Shown here one piece after another: positions 16,861 through 23,794 of a stretch of DNA of 64,000 nt. The stretch spans positions 1-64,000 of the forward strand of contig DASVPO010000021.1 in the NCBI GenBank assembly GCA_036382855.1, written 5' to 3'. Each line of letters begins with the position of its first letter. Position 1 is the first letter of the stretch. The translations under genes were made by a program, and so were the position numbers. The stretch comes from DASVTR01 sp036382855 (GTDB lineage Bacteria; Acidobacteriota; Blastocatellia; Pyrinomonadales; Pyrinomonadaceae). The notes under the pieces were generated by a model that was given only the letters and a program-made list of their open reading frames with translations, did not search any database and had not been told where the DNA came from.

Positions 16861-16914
16861 GGGGTTTGCGGACTCGCTCAGGACTTTGGCGAGACCCTTG
16901 AGTCCGTAAACCCC
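16861..16914 (+). other. Long RNA hairpin, possible regulatory or Y-RNA-like element
   Basis: GGGGTTTGCGGACTC (16861-16875) pairs with GAGTCCGTAAACCCC (16900-16914): fifteen pairs with one G-U. The loop contains a further short CGC/GCG pairing. No T-run follows, so it is not a standard terminator. It precedes the rsr-partner gene and resembles a Y-RNA terminal stem in length, but lacks the CGAATG/CTTGTCG motifs of the three Y RNAs at 19.9-20.2 kb. Confidence 0.4.
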
Positions 16915-16920
16915 TGCAAG

Positions 16921-17115
16921 CAGAAGTGTGCGCCGGAGGTGTGTCTAAACACCGCAAGGCGTACGTGCAATCCGTCTGCCCTCTTGTTTTTCACTATACC
17001 AAATTTTCGCACGGGCGGCAGAGCGGCGCTCGCGTCCGTCTTGTGAATCAGTCTTCGGAAGCGCCGCACTACGTCACAGTTTGTTTCAATCCAAAAAATC
17101 AACGGAGGTCATGTC
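16921..17115 (+). other. Structured leader upstream of the rsr-partner gene
   Basis: This stretch has no convincing gene but shows nested inverted repeats. GGTGT/ACACC sits inside GTGCGCC/GGCGTAC around 16929-16965, and GCGGCGCT (17023-17030) pairs exactly with AGCGCCGC (17060-17067). It may be an untranslated leader with regulatory structure or another small RNA. Confidence 0.3.
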
Positions 17116-17202
17116 ATGTCGAGCAAAGACGAACATCAACAATCGCTCTTCTTATTCCGCAGTTCACATCGGACTGCGTTCAAGGCGCGCTTGCGCGGTT
17201 AA
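17116..17202 (+). CDS. Possible 28-residue leader peptide
   Basis: The strongest ribosome site of this stretch, AACGGAGG, stands just before two overlapping ATG codons (17111 and 17116). From 17116 a 28-codon frame begins MSSKDEHQQSLFLF and ends at TAA 17200-17202. From 17111 a longer frame runs into the start of the next gene. Either could be a leader peptide coupled to the downstream gene, whose own start has only a weak ribosome site. No similarity recognised. Confidence 0.25.
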   Translation: MSSKDEHQQSLFLFRSSHRTAFKARLRG

Positions 17203-17298
17203 GCTAGAGAGAATCATCAAGCCCTTTCTTGCTGTGCCAAACGAGACTCGCGCCATCCCAAACAATCGCTCGCCCGAAACGAGCGTAGAAAGAGATGT

Positions 17299-18099
17299 AT
17301 GGACACCAACTTATTGCAGAAGCACTTCGGTCGCATGGGGGCGCGTGTCAGTCTGAGGAGCGTCGAGGCCAACGGGTTCAGGCGCATCGCCGCCGGCATT
17401 GACATCCGTCAGGACGCAGACGGCGAATACTTCGATATTCGTCTGCCATTGAACGCGACCGTCTCTTATGAGGTTGTTGACGTTGACGAGCGGCTGCGGC
17501 ATCTGCTGCTGCTGGCGCGTGAAGGCAACAGCAAGAACAAGTTTCTCTGCGGACACGACGAGCGCCACTGGTTCGTCTGTGCCGTGCCGGGAAACGGCAT
17601 TGCGCGCGTGCGCGATGCGATGGAAGTCTTGCAGCCGACGGAGGTTCGTCTGGCTGTCGGAAGTCGAGTGAAGCACAAGAAGGATCGGCTCAAACGACGC
17701 AACGCGGCGTTTGTGCGTCAGGGCGAATGGTTCTTTCTTCCCGCACCCGGTTTGGAGGCCGCTCCGAAGTGGGTACTCAAGAACGAGCCTCTCAGTCGCG
17801 GCAACGGAAGCAAACCGCACATGTGCCAGTTTGTCTATCGCACAGGTGGAGAGTCTGTCATGGTCTGCAACCGTTTCCCGACGGGCGTCTCGCAGGTTGA
17901 GTATGCGAATCTTATCAACGCCAATCCGAATGCACGCAGTTGGAACTGGCGCGCGATGGTTCGCAATGCTCTCGTGTTCGCGCGTGGCACAGTCCGCCAC
18001 CCGGACCACAAGACCATCCTGCTCAACGGCTGGCATAGAGTCTTGATGAACACCGAAGCGGAAGCTCCGGGCGCGCGTCAAGTCGTCTTCCTTGATTAA
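17299..18099 (+). CDS. Uncharacterised protein encoded next to Ro60
   Basis: A 266-residue cytoplasmic protein without signal peptide or membrane segment; I do not recognise the family. The N-terminal third is beta-rich (GARVSLRSVEANGFRRIAAG, EYFDIRLPLNATVSYEVVDV). A segment with CGHDERHWFVCAVPG is followed by a basic stretch (VKHKKDRLKRRNAAFVRQG), and the C-terminus is rich in Trp and His (ARSWNWRAMVRN, RHPDHKTILLNGWHR). The basic patches would suit nucleic-acid binding. It lies 162 bases before rsr on the same strand and is bracketed by an 18-base inverted repeat, so it is probably a functional partner of the Ro60/Y-RNA system. Confidence 0.7.
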   Translation: MDTNLLQKHFGRMGARVSLRSVEANGFRRIAAGIDIRQDADGEYFDIRLPLNATVSYEVVDVDERLRHLLLLAREGNSKNKFLCGHDERHWFVCAVPGNGIARVRDAMEVLQPTEVRLAVGSRVKHKKDRLKRRNAAFVRQGEWFFLPAPGLEAAPKWVLKNEPLSRGNGSKPHMCQFVYRTGGESVMVCNRFPTGVSQVEYANLINANPNARSWNWRAMVRNALVFARGTVRHPDHKTILLNGWHRVLMNTEAEAPGARQVVFLD

Positions 18100-18174
18100 A
18101 CCCACCGGCTGCAACGGGCGTCGGGCGCGTCCCTTGCGCTCGTTGCAGTCACGTTTTCTGAGCCTTTCAGTTTT

Positions 18175-18192
18175 ACAAGGTACTTCAGTTGT
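18175..18192 (-). repeat. 18-base inverted repeat, right copy
   Basis: ACAAGGTACTTCAGTTGT, the exact reverse complement of 16792-16809. It lies 70 bases upstream of the rsr start codon, a position suited to transcriptional control. Confidence 0.6.
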
Positions 18193-18261
18193 TGATGTGA
18201 AACGCTCTGTGGTCGCCCATCACGCAGGAGGGTGATTTCACTGAGAAGGCAAGGTGTAGTT

Positions 18262-19854
18262 ATGGCAAATAAGAATCTCTTCAAGTCAATCGTCGGCAAG
18301 CTTCTGCCTGCGACGGATGCAATCAACGAGGAGCGCGCAACGGCCTACGCGCTTGAGCCTAAGCATGCTCTGGCGCAGTATGCGGCGACGGGTTGCATGA
18401 ACCACACGTTCTACGCGAGCGCCGAGGAGCAGCTTGCAAAGGTGCTTGAGCTGTGTGAGCAGGTCGAGCCGGAGTTTATCGCGAAGGCGGCTCTCTTCTG
18501 CCGCGAGCGCGGCTTTATGAAGGATATGCCCGCGCTCCTTTGCGCTGTGCTCTCTGTGCGCGACCGTGCGCTTCTGGCGCAGGTGTTTCCGCGTGTGATT
18601 GATAACGGCAAGATGCTGCGCAACTTCGTGCAGATTATGCGCTCGGGCGCTGTCGGTCGTAAGTCTCTGGGCACGGCTCCGAAGCGTCTCGTGCGTGAAT
18701 GGTTTGAGGCACGGGAGGCGGAGGCCATCTTTACGGCGTCGGTGGGCCAGAGTCCATCCTTAGCAGACATTCTGAAGATGGTCCACCCGAAGCCGGCGGC
18801 GACGGAGCGTGAAGCGTTGTACGGCTACCTGATAGGCAAGCCGCATAACGCAGAAGCTTTGCCGCAGGTAATCCGCGACTTCGAGACGTTCAAGGCGAGC
18901 GCTCTGGCGGGCGGCGTGGCAAGCGTCACGGCGGACGTTCCGCGCGTGCCGTTCCAGATGTTGACCGCGCTGAACCTCAGCCAGGGCGAGTGGGCGCAGG
19001 TAGCACGCACGGCTTCGTGGACGACGACGCGCATGAATTTGAACACGTTCGTGCGTCATAAAGTCTTCGAGGTGGCGGGCATGACGGAGCTTATCGCAGA
19101 ACGTCTGCGCGACCCGAAGCTCGTGCGACGCGCGCGCGTCTTCCCGTACCAGTTGATGGCAACGTTCATGGCGGCAAGCAAGGGTGTGCCCGAACTCGTG
19201 CGAGAGGCATTGCAGGATGCGATGGAGATTGCCATCGAAAATGTGCCGGAACTGAGCGGTAAGATCTATGTCCTGCCGGATGTCTCAGGCTCTATGCACT
19301 CGCCTGTGACGGGTTATCGCAAGGGTTCTACTTCGGTCGTGCGCTGTCTTGATGTCGCGGCGCTGGTCGCGGCCACGGTGTTGCGTAAGAACACGCGTAC
19401 GGAAGTCATTCCGTTTGAGTCGGAGGCGATTGAGATGTGCCTCAACACGCGTGATAGCGTGATGACGAACGCGGAGAAACTGGCGAAGCTGCCTGCGGGC
19501 GGCACGAATTGCAGCGCGCCGCTTCAGCTTTTGAACAAGCGACGCGCGAAGGGCGACCTCGTCATCTACGTTTCGGATAACGAGTCGTGGATTGACTCGC
19601 CCATTTACGGCCGCTTCGGCGGAGGCCCAACGCAGACGCTTCGCGAGTGGGCCCAGTTTAAGGAACGCAGCCCGCAGGCGCGTATGGTCTGCATTGACGT
19701 TCAGCCTTATGCGACGACGCAGGCAAAGGAGCGTGAGGACATTCTCAACATCGGTGGCTTCTCCGATGCTGTCTTTAGTCTGATGGCCGAGTTTGCCGCA
19801 GGCCGCTTAAGCGACCGCCATTGGGTCGGCGTCATTGAAGCCATGACGCTTTAA
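18262..19854 (+). CDS. rsr: Ro60-family RNA-binding protein (Rsr, TROVE + vWA)
   Basis: About 530 residues from the ATG at 18262, preceded by AAGGTG. An in-frame GTG at 18232 directly abuts GGAGG and is less likely. Residues 1-330 form the TROVE HEAT-repeat ring (FYASAEEQLAKVLELCEQVE, LFCRERGFMKDMPALLCAVL, RNFVQIMRSGAVGRKSLGTA). The C-terminal third is a von Willebrand A domain with an intact MIDAS (DVSGSM, GGTNCSAP, YVSDNES). Ro60 binds misfolded RNA ends in its ring and Y RNAs on its outer surface; bacterial Rsr works with nucleases such as PNPase in RNA maturation and decay under stress. Three Y RNAs follow directly downstream, which supports the call strongly. Confidence 0.93.
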   Translation: MANKNLFKSIVGKLLPATDAINEERATAYALEPKHALAQYAATGCMNHTFYASAEEQLAKVLELCEQVEPEFIAKAALFCRERGFMKDMPALLCAVLSVRDRALLAQVFPRVIDNGKMLRNFVQIMRSGAVGRKSLGTAPKRLVREWFEAREAEAIFTASVGQSPSLADILKMVHPKPAATEREALYGYLIGKPHNAEALPQVIRDFETFKASALAGGVASVTADVPRVPFQMLTALNLSQGEWAQVARTASWTTTRMNLNTFVRHKVFEVAGMTELIAERLRDPKLVRRARVFPYQLMATFMAASKGVPELVREALQDAMEIAIENVPELSGKIYVLPDVSGSMHSPVTGYRKGSTSVVRCLDVAALVAATVLRKNTRTEVIPFESEAIEMCLNTRDSVMTNAEKLAKLPAGGTNCSAPLQLLNKRRAKGDLVIYVSDNESWIDSPIYGRFGGGPTQTLREWAQFKERSPQARMVCIDVQPYATTQAKEREDILNIGGFSDAVFSLMAEFAAGRLSDRHWVGVIEAMTL

Positions 19855-19862
19855 CTTAACTT

Positions 19863-19949
19863 GCGAGCGGAGCCGAATGCTCGTCGGGATTACATCCACC
19901 CTAGGAAGGTTGACACCGTATCTCGATAAATCTTGTCGGCTCCGCTTGT
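19863..19949 (+). ncRNA. Y RNA 1 (Ro60-binding RNA)
   Basis: It begins eight bases after the rsr stop. The ends pair: 19863-19876 with 19936-19949, fourteen pairs including an uninterrupted eleven (AGCGGAGCCGA/TCGGCTCCGCT) and three outer pairs, two of them G-U. Just inside the stem are AATGC on the 5' side and CTTG on the 3' side, the same signature as in Y RNAs 2 and 3 and like the Ro-binding stem of known Y RNAs. The loop (about 60 bases) shows no obvious tRNA-like arms, so this is the simplest of the three. Confidence 0.75.
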
Positions 19950-19963
19950 CGGTAACTTTCGCT

Positions 19964-20067
19964 GATGGCGAATGCTGGTTGGGAATACATGGATTCAGTT
20001 GGTTCGACTCCAACCTCGCCCTTGAAAAATTCACGGGCGAGAATTCTCACCGCTTCTTGTCGCCATC
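19964..20067 (+). ncRNA. Y RNA 2 with T-arm/acceptor mimic
   Basis: The terminal stem is GATGGCGA (19964-19971) with TCGCCATC (20060-20067), flanked inside by ATGCTGGTTGGGAATACAT and CTTG. The effector part holds a tRNA-like T-arm (GTTGG, loop TTCGACT, CCAAC). This is followed at once by CTCGCCC, which pairs with GGGCGAG after a short AT-rich loop. The T-arm and seven-pair acceptor stem are therefore joined in tRNA order, but the acceptor end is closed by a loop. No clear D-arm is visible. Confidence 0.78.
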
Positions 20068-20090
20068 TTCATTTTTAAGATTCGTCTAAC

Positions 20091-20227
20091 GAGCGGCGAA
20101 TGCCGGTGGAACTACATGCCTTTGAAGCACGAGGTTCCGGGTTCGAGTCCCGGCGACTCCAGCACTTTTAAGGGGTCGTAGCTCAACGGTAGAGCGCGTA
20201 AAGTTTCGCCAAAACTTGTCGCCGCTC
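20091..20227 (+). ncRNA. Y RNA 3 with circularly permuted tRNA mimic
   Basis: Terminal stem GAGCGGCGA (20091-20099) with TCGCCGCTC (20219-20227), with ATGCCGGT and CTTG inside. The effector domain contains, in order: a perfect T-arm (CCGGG, TTCGAGT, CCCGG; 20137-20153), the 3' acceptor strand CGACTCC (20154-20160), a linking loop AGCACTTTTAA, the 5' acceptor strand GGGGTCG (20172-20178), and a canonical D-arm (GCTC, AACGGTA, GAGC; 20181-20195). There is no anticodon arm. The order T-arm, acceptor, D-arm is a circular permutation of tRNA. YrlA-type bacterial Y RNAs are known to mimic tRNA; this is a very complete example. Confidence 0.85.
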
Positions 20228-20413
20228 AATTTTATGAGACAATTTACGCGATGTAGGCTTTATCGCGCAGAAGAAGCCCGACTGAACAAGATGAGAGGGA
20301 TGCAGAATGGACGCCGCTTTAATCGCAAGCCGTGCTTAACGAACTCATACAGCCGGACTCGTAACCAGAAAGCCTCTTGTCATTGAAGTTGATTGCTCGC
20401 CGGAGGGAAAATT

Positions 20414-21106
20414 ATGAGTATATTTTGTCTGGTTAATGGCTCGACCCAAAACCCGCTCTGTTGGAAACTATTAGTGCCGGAGCTTGAAAAGCATGGTCAT
20501 CAGATAATCACGCCGAGTCTGCCTGTTGATGAGCCTGCCGCCAGCGGCACAAGATACGCAGAAGTTATCGCTCAAGCCCTCGAAGATGCGAGCGATGATG
20601 TAGTGCTGGTCGGTCATTCCGCGAGCGGCATGTTTATCCCGCTCGTGCCGTCGCTGCGCCCGGTTCGTCGCCTCGTTTATCTTGCCGCCTTAATCCCGAA
20701 GCCGGGGGCCAGCATCAGGAATCAACTCGCTGACGAGCCGGACATGCTCAACCCCGAATGGGTGGCGACGTGCAGGGCCGGCAACGACCCTTCAACGAAT
20801 GATGAGGTAGCAATCGAATTTCTCTTCCATGATTGTCAGCCTGAAGCTATAAATCTGGGGCTGGCGACCAGAATGAGGATGTATGCTGAAGGAGCGATGG
20901 CAGAGGTTTTCCCGCTCGAAGCTCTACCCGCAGTTTCGTCTTCTTACATCGTGTGCTCCGAAGACCGCACCATATCGCCGGATTGGTCGCGCCGCACCGC
21001 GCGCGAACGACTCGGTGTTGAAGCCATAGAGCTTCCCGGCGGGCATTGCCCTTACCTGTCGAGACCCTTGCAGCTTGCAGATGTTCTGCTCAGGGTGCTT
21101 GATTGA
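20414..21106 (+). CDS. Alpha/beta-hydrolase family protein
   Basis: A 230-residue enzyme. The ATG at 20414 is preceded by CGGAGGG; an upstream TTG at 20393 is less likely. The catalytic triad is visible: the nucleophile elbow GHSASG, the acid in CSEDRTISP, and the His in GGHCPYLSRP. The fold and length match small esterase-like hydrolases (MhpC/EstC-type), substrate unknown. It is the first gene after the Y RNAs and has no obvious operon partner. Its 3' end is overlapped on the opposite strand by the next gene. Confidence 0.85.
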   Translation: MSIFCLVNGSTQNPLCWKLLVPELEKHGHQIITPSLPVDEPAASGTRYAEVIAQALEDASDDVVLVGHSASGMFIPLVPSLRPVRRLVYLAALIPKPGASIRNQLADEPDMLNPEWVATCRAGNDPSTNDEVAIEFLFHDCQPEAINLGLATRMRMYAEGAMAEVFPLEALPAVSSSYIVCSEDRTISPDWSRRTARERLGVEAIELPGGHCPYLSRPLQLADVLLRVLD

Positions 21107-21664
21107 TAAAGGTTTGATTGGCCGCGCGTCTGTTGGCGTAAGCTGCCTGCTATTCACCTGACTGCTTGCCTCTCGTTTGATAAACCTCAAAAGTTTGAAC
21201 CGGCCATTATCAAACTTATAAAAACGCGCCCCTGCTTCCTCATCCGTGTCAACCCTGAATCCCGAAAAGATTATCAGCCTACTGCTTAACCTGAACGCGA
21301 CGGGATTGAACTCCCCGCCCGCTTCATAATCGTGGCCGACGGGAAAAGGAAACCAGTAAACGCGGCCGGTTCTGGCGTCTATGATAGCCCCGACATCACA
21401 ACCCGTACCGCAACCCCACATCGTGACAATGTAATGCCCGGCGAAGTTCGGCCTTCCTGTCGCAGCGTTTCTCAACCTTGTCTTGAAAGTGCGCGCATCT
21501 TTGTCTAGAACGAGGGGAGCATTCTTTCCGCGATAAATGGTCTTGACGGGATAATCTTCAAACCGAGGGATTCTGCCTTGAGCCTTACAGGAATAATTAT
21601 AGAAACAGACGAGGAGAGATAGAAGAACTACTCTGAAAGCTACTCTCACGGCTGAAAGATTCAT
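20924..21664 (-). CDS. Exported protein of unknown function with antisense-overlapping C-terminus
   Basis: A 246-residue protein from the ATG at 21664, with an N-terminal signal peptide (VALRVVLL-like hydrophobic stretch ending SCKAQ). The core has GHYIVTMWGCGTGCDVGAII and GRVYWFPFPVGHDYEAGG, a pattern I associate with an unnamed family of about 180-190 residues. The last 60 or so residues run antisense through the 3' end of the hydrolase gene and are probably an extension after loss of the original stop codon. Function unknown. Confidence 0.6.
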   Translation of the reverse strand: MNLSAVRVAFRVVLLSLLVCFYNYSCKAQGRIPRFEDYPVKTIYRGKNAPLVLDKDARTFKTRLRNAATGRPNFAGHYIVTMWGCGTGCDVGAIIDARTGRVYWFPFPVGHDYEAGGEFNPVAFRLSSRLIIFSGFRVDTDEEAGARFYKFDNGRFKLLRFIKREASSQVNSRQLTPTDARPIKPLSIKHPEQNICKLQGSRQVRAMPAGKLYGFNTESFARGAARPIRRYGAVFGAHDVRRRNCG

Positions 21665-21688
21665 CAATTAACTCCAACACAGGCAAGC

Positions 21689-21799
21689 ATCCAACGCTCT
21701 AACTAACACGCTGCGCGACATAAGCGACAGCTTGCAATCTAAAGCTCAAGGTTGACGAAAGCCAAGCTAAAGCGTGCCCAGTTTACAGGAGTGTTGAGA
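21689..21799 (-). repeat. attC-like integron recombination site
   Basis: Read on the minus strand: 5' core TCTCAAC, then two arms that pair (around GGGCACGC and GCGTGTTAG), and 3' core GTTGGAT, which fits GTTRRRY. It lies ten bases beyond the stop of the Sel1-repeat gene, the usual cassette geometry. Confidence 0.5.
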
Positions 21800-21808
21800 T
21801 GCTGCCGA

Positions 21809-22486
21809 TTATTTCAAGCGTCGCGCTGGTCTACATTTTCCTTTCTGCTCCGGCGGCAATTCAACCGTCGGCGCATTTTCACGAACCGTTATAGGATACT
21901 CACCATTTTCTTCCATCCACGGCTGCTCGTCAAAATTATTCTTAAAATCGTGGTGCGCCTTCAACCATGCGACGGCTAGCTGCCAGCCTTTTTCAATCTG
22001 GCATTCGCTCGGCCGCGGCTTGAAAAACTGTATGTAATCCGCGGGATTACACTTCAATCCGTCCAGAGCGTGTGCGGCAAAGACATACTTCATCATTAAG
22101 ATCGGATTTCTGCGAACGCCCCAGCCATAACCGTAGTGCAATCCCAGATTGCAAGTGCCTATCGCGTAGCCCAGCTCAGCGCTTCTTCTAAACCAGTAGA
22201 CGGCCCTTCTTTGATTCGGCTTAACACCCTTAGCTTCCGAGTACATGATGCCGAGTTCGTTCTGAGCGCCGACGTGCCCTTCGTCAGCGAACGCAATAAG
22301 AGCATCGAGCGCACGCTTATTTCCCCGCTGCGCACTTTCGAGAATTGAATCATAAGCCTGCCCATCTCCCTGTCTTGCTTTTTCAAGAAGAGACTGTACG
22401 GAATCATTTTGTCCAAACGATGCGGTTGAAGCAGCAAACAAAATCATCGCAGCAAACAGACGGCCAAGTTGTCGCACTAACTTCAT
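21809..22486 (-). CDS. Exported Sel1-repeat protein
   Basis: A 225-residue protein from the ATG at 22484-22486. Upstream in-frame ATGs give no signal peptide, while this start gives RQLGRLFAAMILFAASTASF, a clear one. Two or three Sel1-like (SLR) helical repeats follow (AQNELGIMYSEAKGVKPNQR, AVYWFRRSAELGYAIGTCNL), an arrangement used for protein-protein contacts. The C-terminus has a conserved-looking EKGWQLAVAWLKAH helix. An attC-like site follows the stop, so this looks like an integron cassette gene. Confidence 0.75.
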   Translation of the reverse strand: MKLVRQLGRLFAAMILFAASTASFGQNDSVQSLLEKARQGDGQAYDSILESAQRGNKRALDALIAFADEGHVGAQNELGIMYSEAKGVKPNQRRAVYWFRRSAELGYAIGTCNLGLHYGYGWGVRRNPILMMKYVFAAHALDGLKCNPADYIQFFKPRPSECQIEKGWQLAVAWLKAHHDFKNNFDEQPWMEENGEYPITVRENAPTVELPPEQKGKCRPARRLK

Positions 22487-22571
22487 GGAGAACAACTCCG
22501 AATAGTATTTGAAATCCGAAGAGCGCAAACTAACATCAGCAAACAGCATTCCCGTCCGCATATTTAAAGAG

Positions 22572-23546
22572 TTATCTTCTGTCGTTTGTCTTGTGCCGGA
22601 CAGCTTCAACAACCTCGCGTACGGCATCAATCACCGTTTCCGGGCGATCATGCTGTATGTGATGGCTGCTCTGTTCAACCATTATCAGCTTGCCCGCAGT
22701 TGACCTGCTTGCCAAATCCATTTGAAGTTGCTTGGCGACCGGGAAAAGCTCATGCTCGGATGTTGGCAGGAGCGCCACGAGTGGTCTGTCGCCTAAAGAT
22801 TTCTTTGAATTGCGTGCCTGTCCCCAGCTTTCGTCAACCGCTGACCATTCGCGTCGAACCGTGTTCAGATACTTCGTACTCGTCGCGATGGTCCTGTAGG
22901 CTGAAGGGTACTTGGAATCAACGGCGAATATCGGGTTCGCAGAAAGAACAAGCCCTGCGAACAGCCTAGGGATGCCCAGGAAGGCTGTCAGCAATCCTAA
23001 TCTTATGTAAAGCGGATTAAGATGACTGATAGAATAATTCTCATTCGCGGCATCCACCAACACAAGGCCAACGACCTCTTCTGGAAACTGGCTGGCGTAC
23101 AAGCGCACGTTTAGTCCTCCGAAGGAGTGGCCCACCATGACGTACGGCGGCGCAATTCCGGCACGCTGAAGGAGCGCGTGCAGGTCGTTGACTATTTGTT
23201 GGCTGGTGCGGGCAGTCGGGGCAGCGTCGCTCCACCCCAAGCCGGCGCGGTCATACGAGCAGACGCGTGCAAACCGTGCAATCTGCGGCTGCACCAGGCT
23301 CCAACCGAGCGAGCACTCGCCTATGCCCGCATCCATGACAACTACCGGGCCAGCTTTCGCACCTTCAGTCCCCAAGCAATGTATGTGCAAACGATAGCCG
23401 CCTACGTCAACTAATCTCCCCGGCGGCGGATACTTTTTCTCGCTGACCTTGTCAGCAATAAACTGATAAACCGCACCAATGAAGGCCAGCGCCGGAATCA
23501 GACCGGCCAAGCCTATCAATAAATCAAGAAGGCGATTCCCCGTCAT
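22572..23546 (-). CDS. Membrane-anchored alpha/beta-hydrolase
   Basis: A 324-residue protein. An N-terminal hydrophobic segment (LLIGLAGLIPALAFIGAVYQ) anchors or exports it. The hydrolase domain has the oxyanion region MDAGIGECSLGW, SYDRAGLGWSD, the nucleophile elbow VGHSFGGLN, and a C-terminal His in SSHHIQHDRPE. These match the family of secreted or anchored hydrolases often annotated as alpha/beta fold hydrolase. The substrate cannot be told. It lies upstream of the Sel1 gene on the same strand, 85 bases apart. Confidence 0.85.
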   Translation of the reverse strand: MTGNRLLDLLIGLAGLIPALAFIGAVYQFIADKVSEKKYPPPGRLVDVGGYRLHIHCLGTEGAKAGPVVVMDAGIGECSLGWSLVQPQIARFARVCSYDRAGLGWSDAAPTARTSQQIVNDLHALLQRAGIAPPYVMVGHSFGGLNVRLYASQFPEEVVGLVLVDAANENYSISHLNPLYIRLGLLTAFLGIPRLFAGLVLSANPIFAVDSKYPSAYRTIATSTKYLNTVRREWSAVDESWGQARNSKKSLGDRPLVALLPTSEHELFPVAKQLQMDLASRSTAGKLIMVEQSSHHIQHDRPETVIDAVREVVEAVRHKTNDRR

Positions 23547-23596
23547 TCAAGGTAGCCCGTGAAGCTCCGCATCACTTTCCATATAACTTATGGCAA

Positions 23597-23767
23597 CTAC
23601 GATGTCTCCTCTTTTGCCCGCCTAAGTGAGAGCAGGGTATTGAAGAGAACCACGATGAAGAAGAGCTCCGTCATGTTTGCCAGCGTGTATAAAATTTCGT
23701 GTACGGCGTAACTGGCTTGATGTCGCCATAGCCTGTAGTAGTGATTGTATACATGGCGAAAGAGAGT
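23597..23767 (-). pseudogene. Frameshifted, truncated potassium channel (Ion_trans_2) remnant
   Basis: One minus-strand frame (23767 downward) encodes the pore helix and K+ selectivity filter TITTTGYGDIKPVTP and then stops. The next frame continues the family sequence as EILYTLANMTELFFIVVLFN, the second transmembrane helix, down to the stop at 23597. A single frameshift near 23700 joins them. The first transmembrane helix is missing, so this is the C-terminal half of a two-TM channel. It lies just after the KdpD-like kinase gene, consistent with a former role in the potassium regulon. Confidence 0.8.
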
Positions 23768-23794
23768 GTTTATAAACAACGGGAGCGCGGCTCA

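Noticed and set aside
20130..20200. Ordinary tRNA gene suggested by canonical T-arm and D-arm
   Set aside because: The arms occur in the wrong order, there is no anticodon arm, and the whole lies inside a Y-RNA stem. It is a permuted mimic, not a decoding tRNA.
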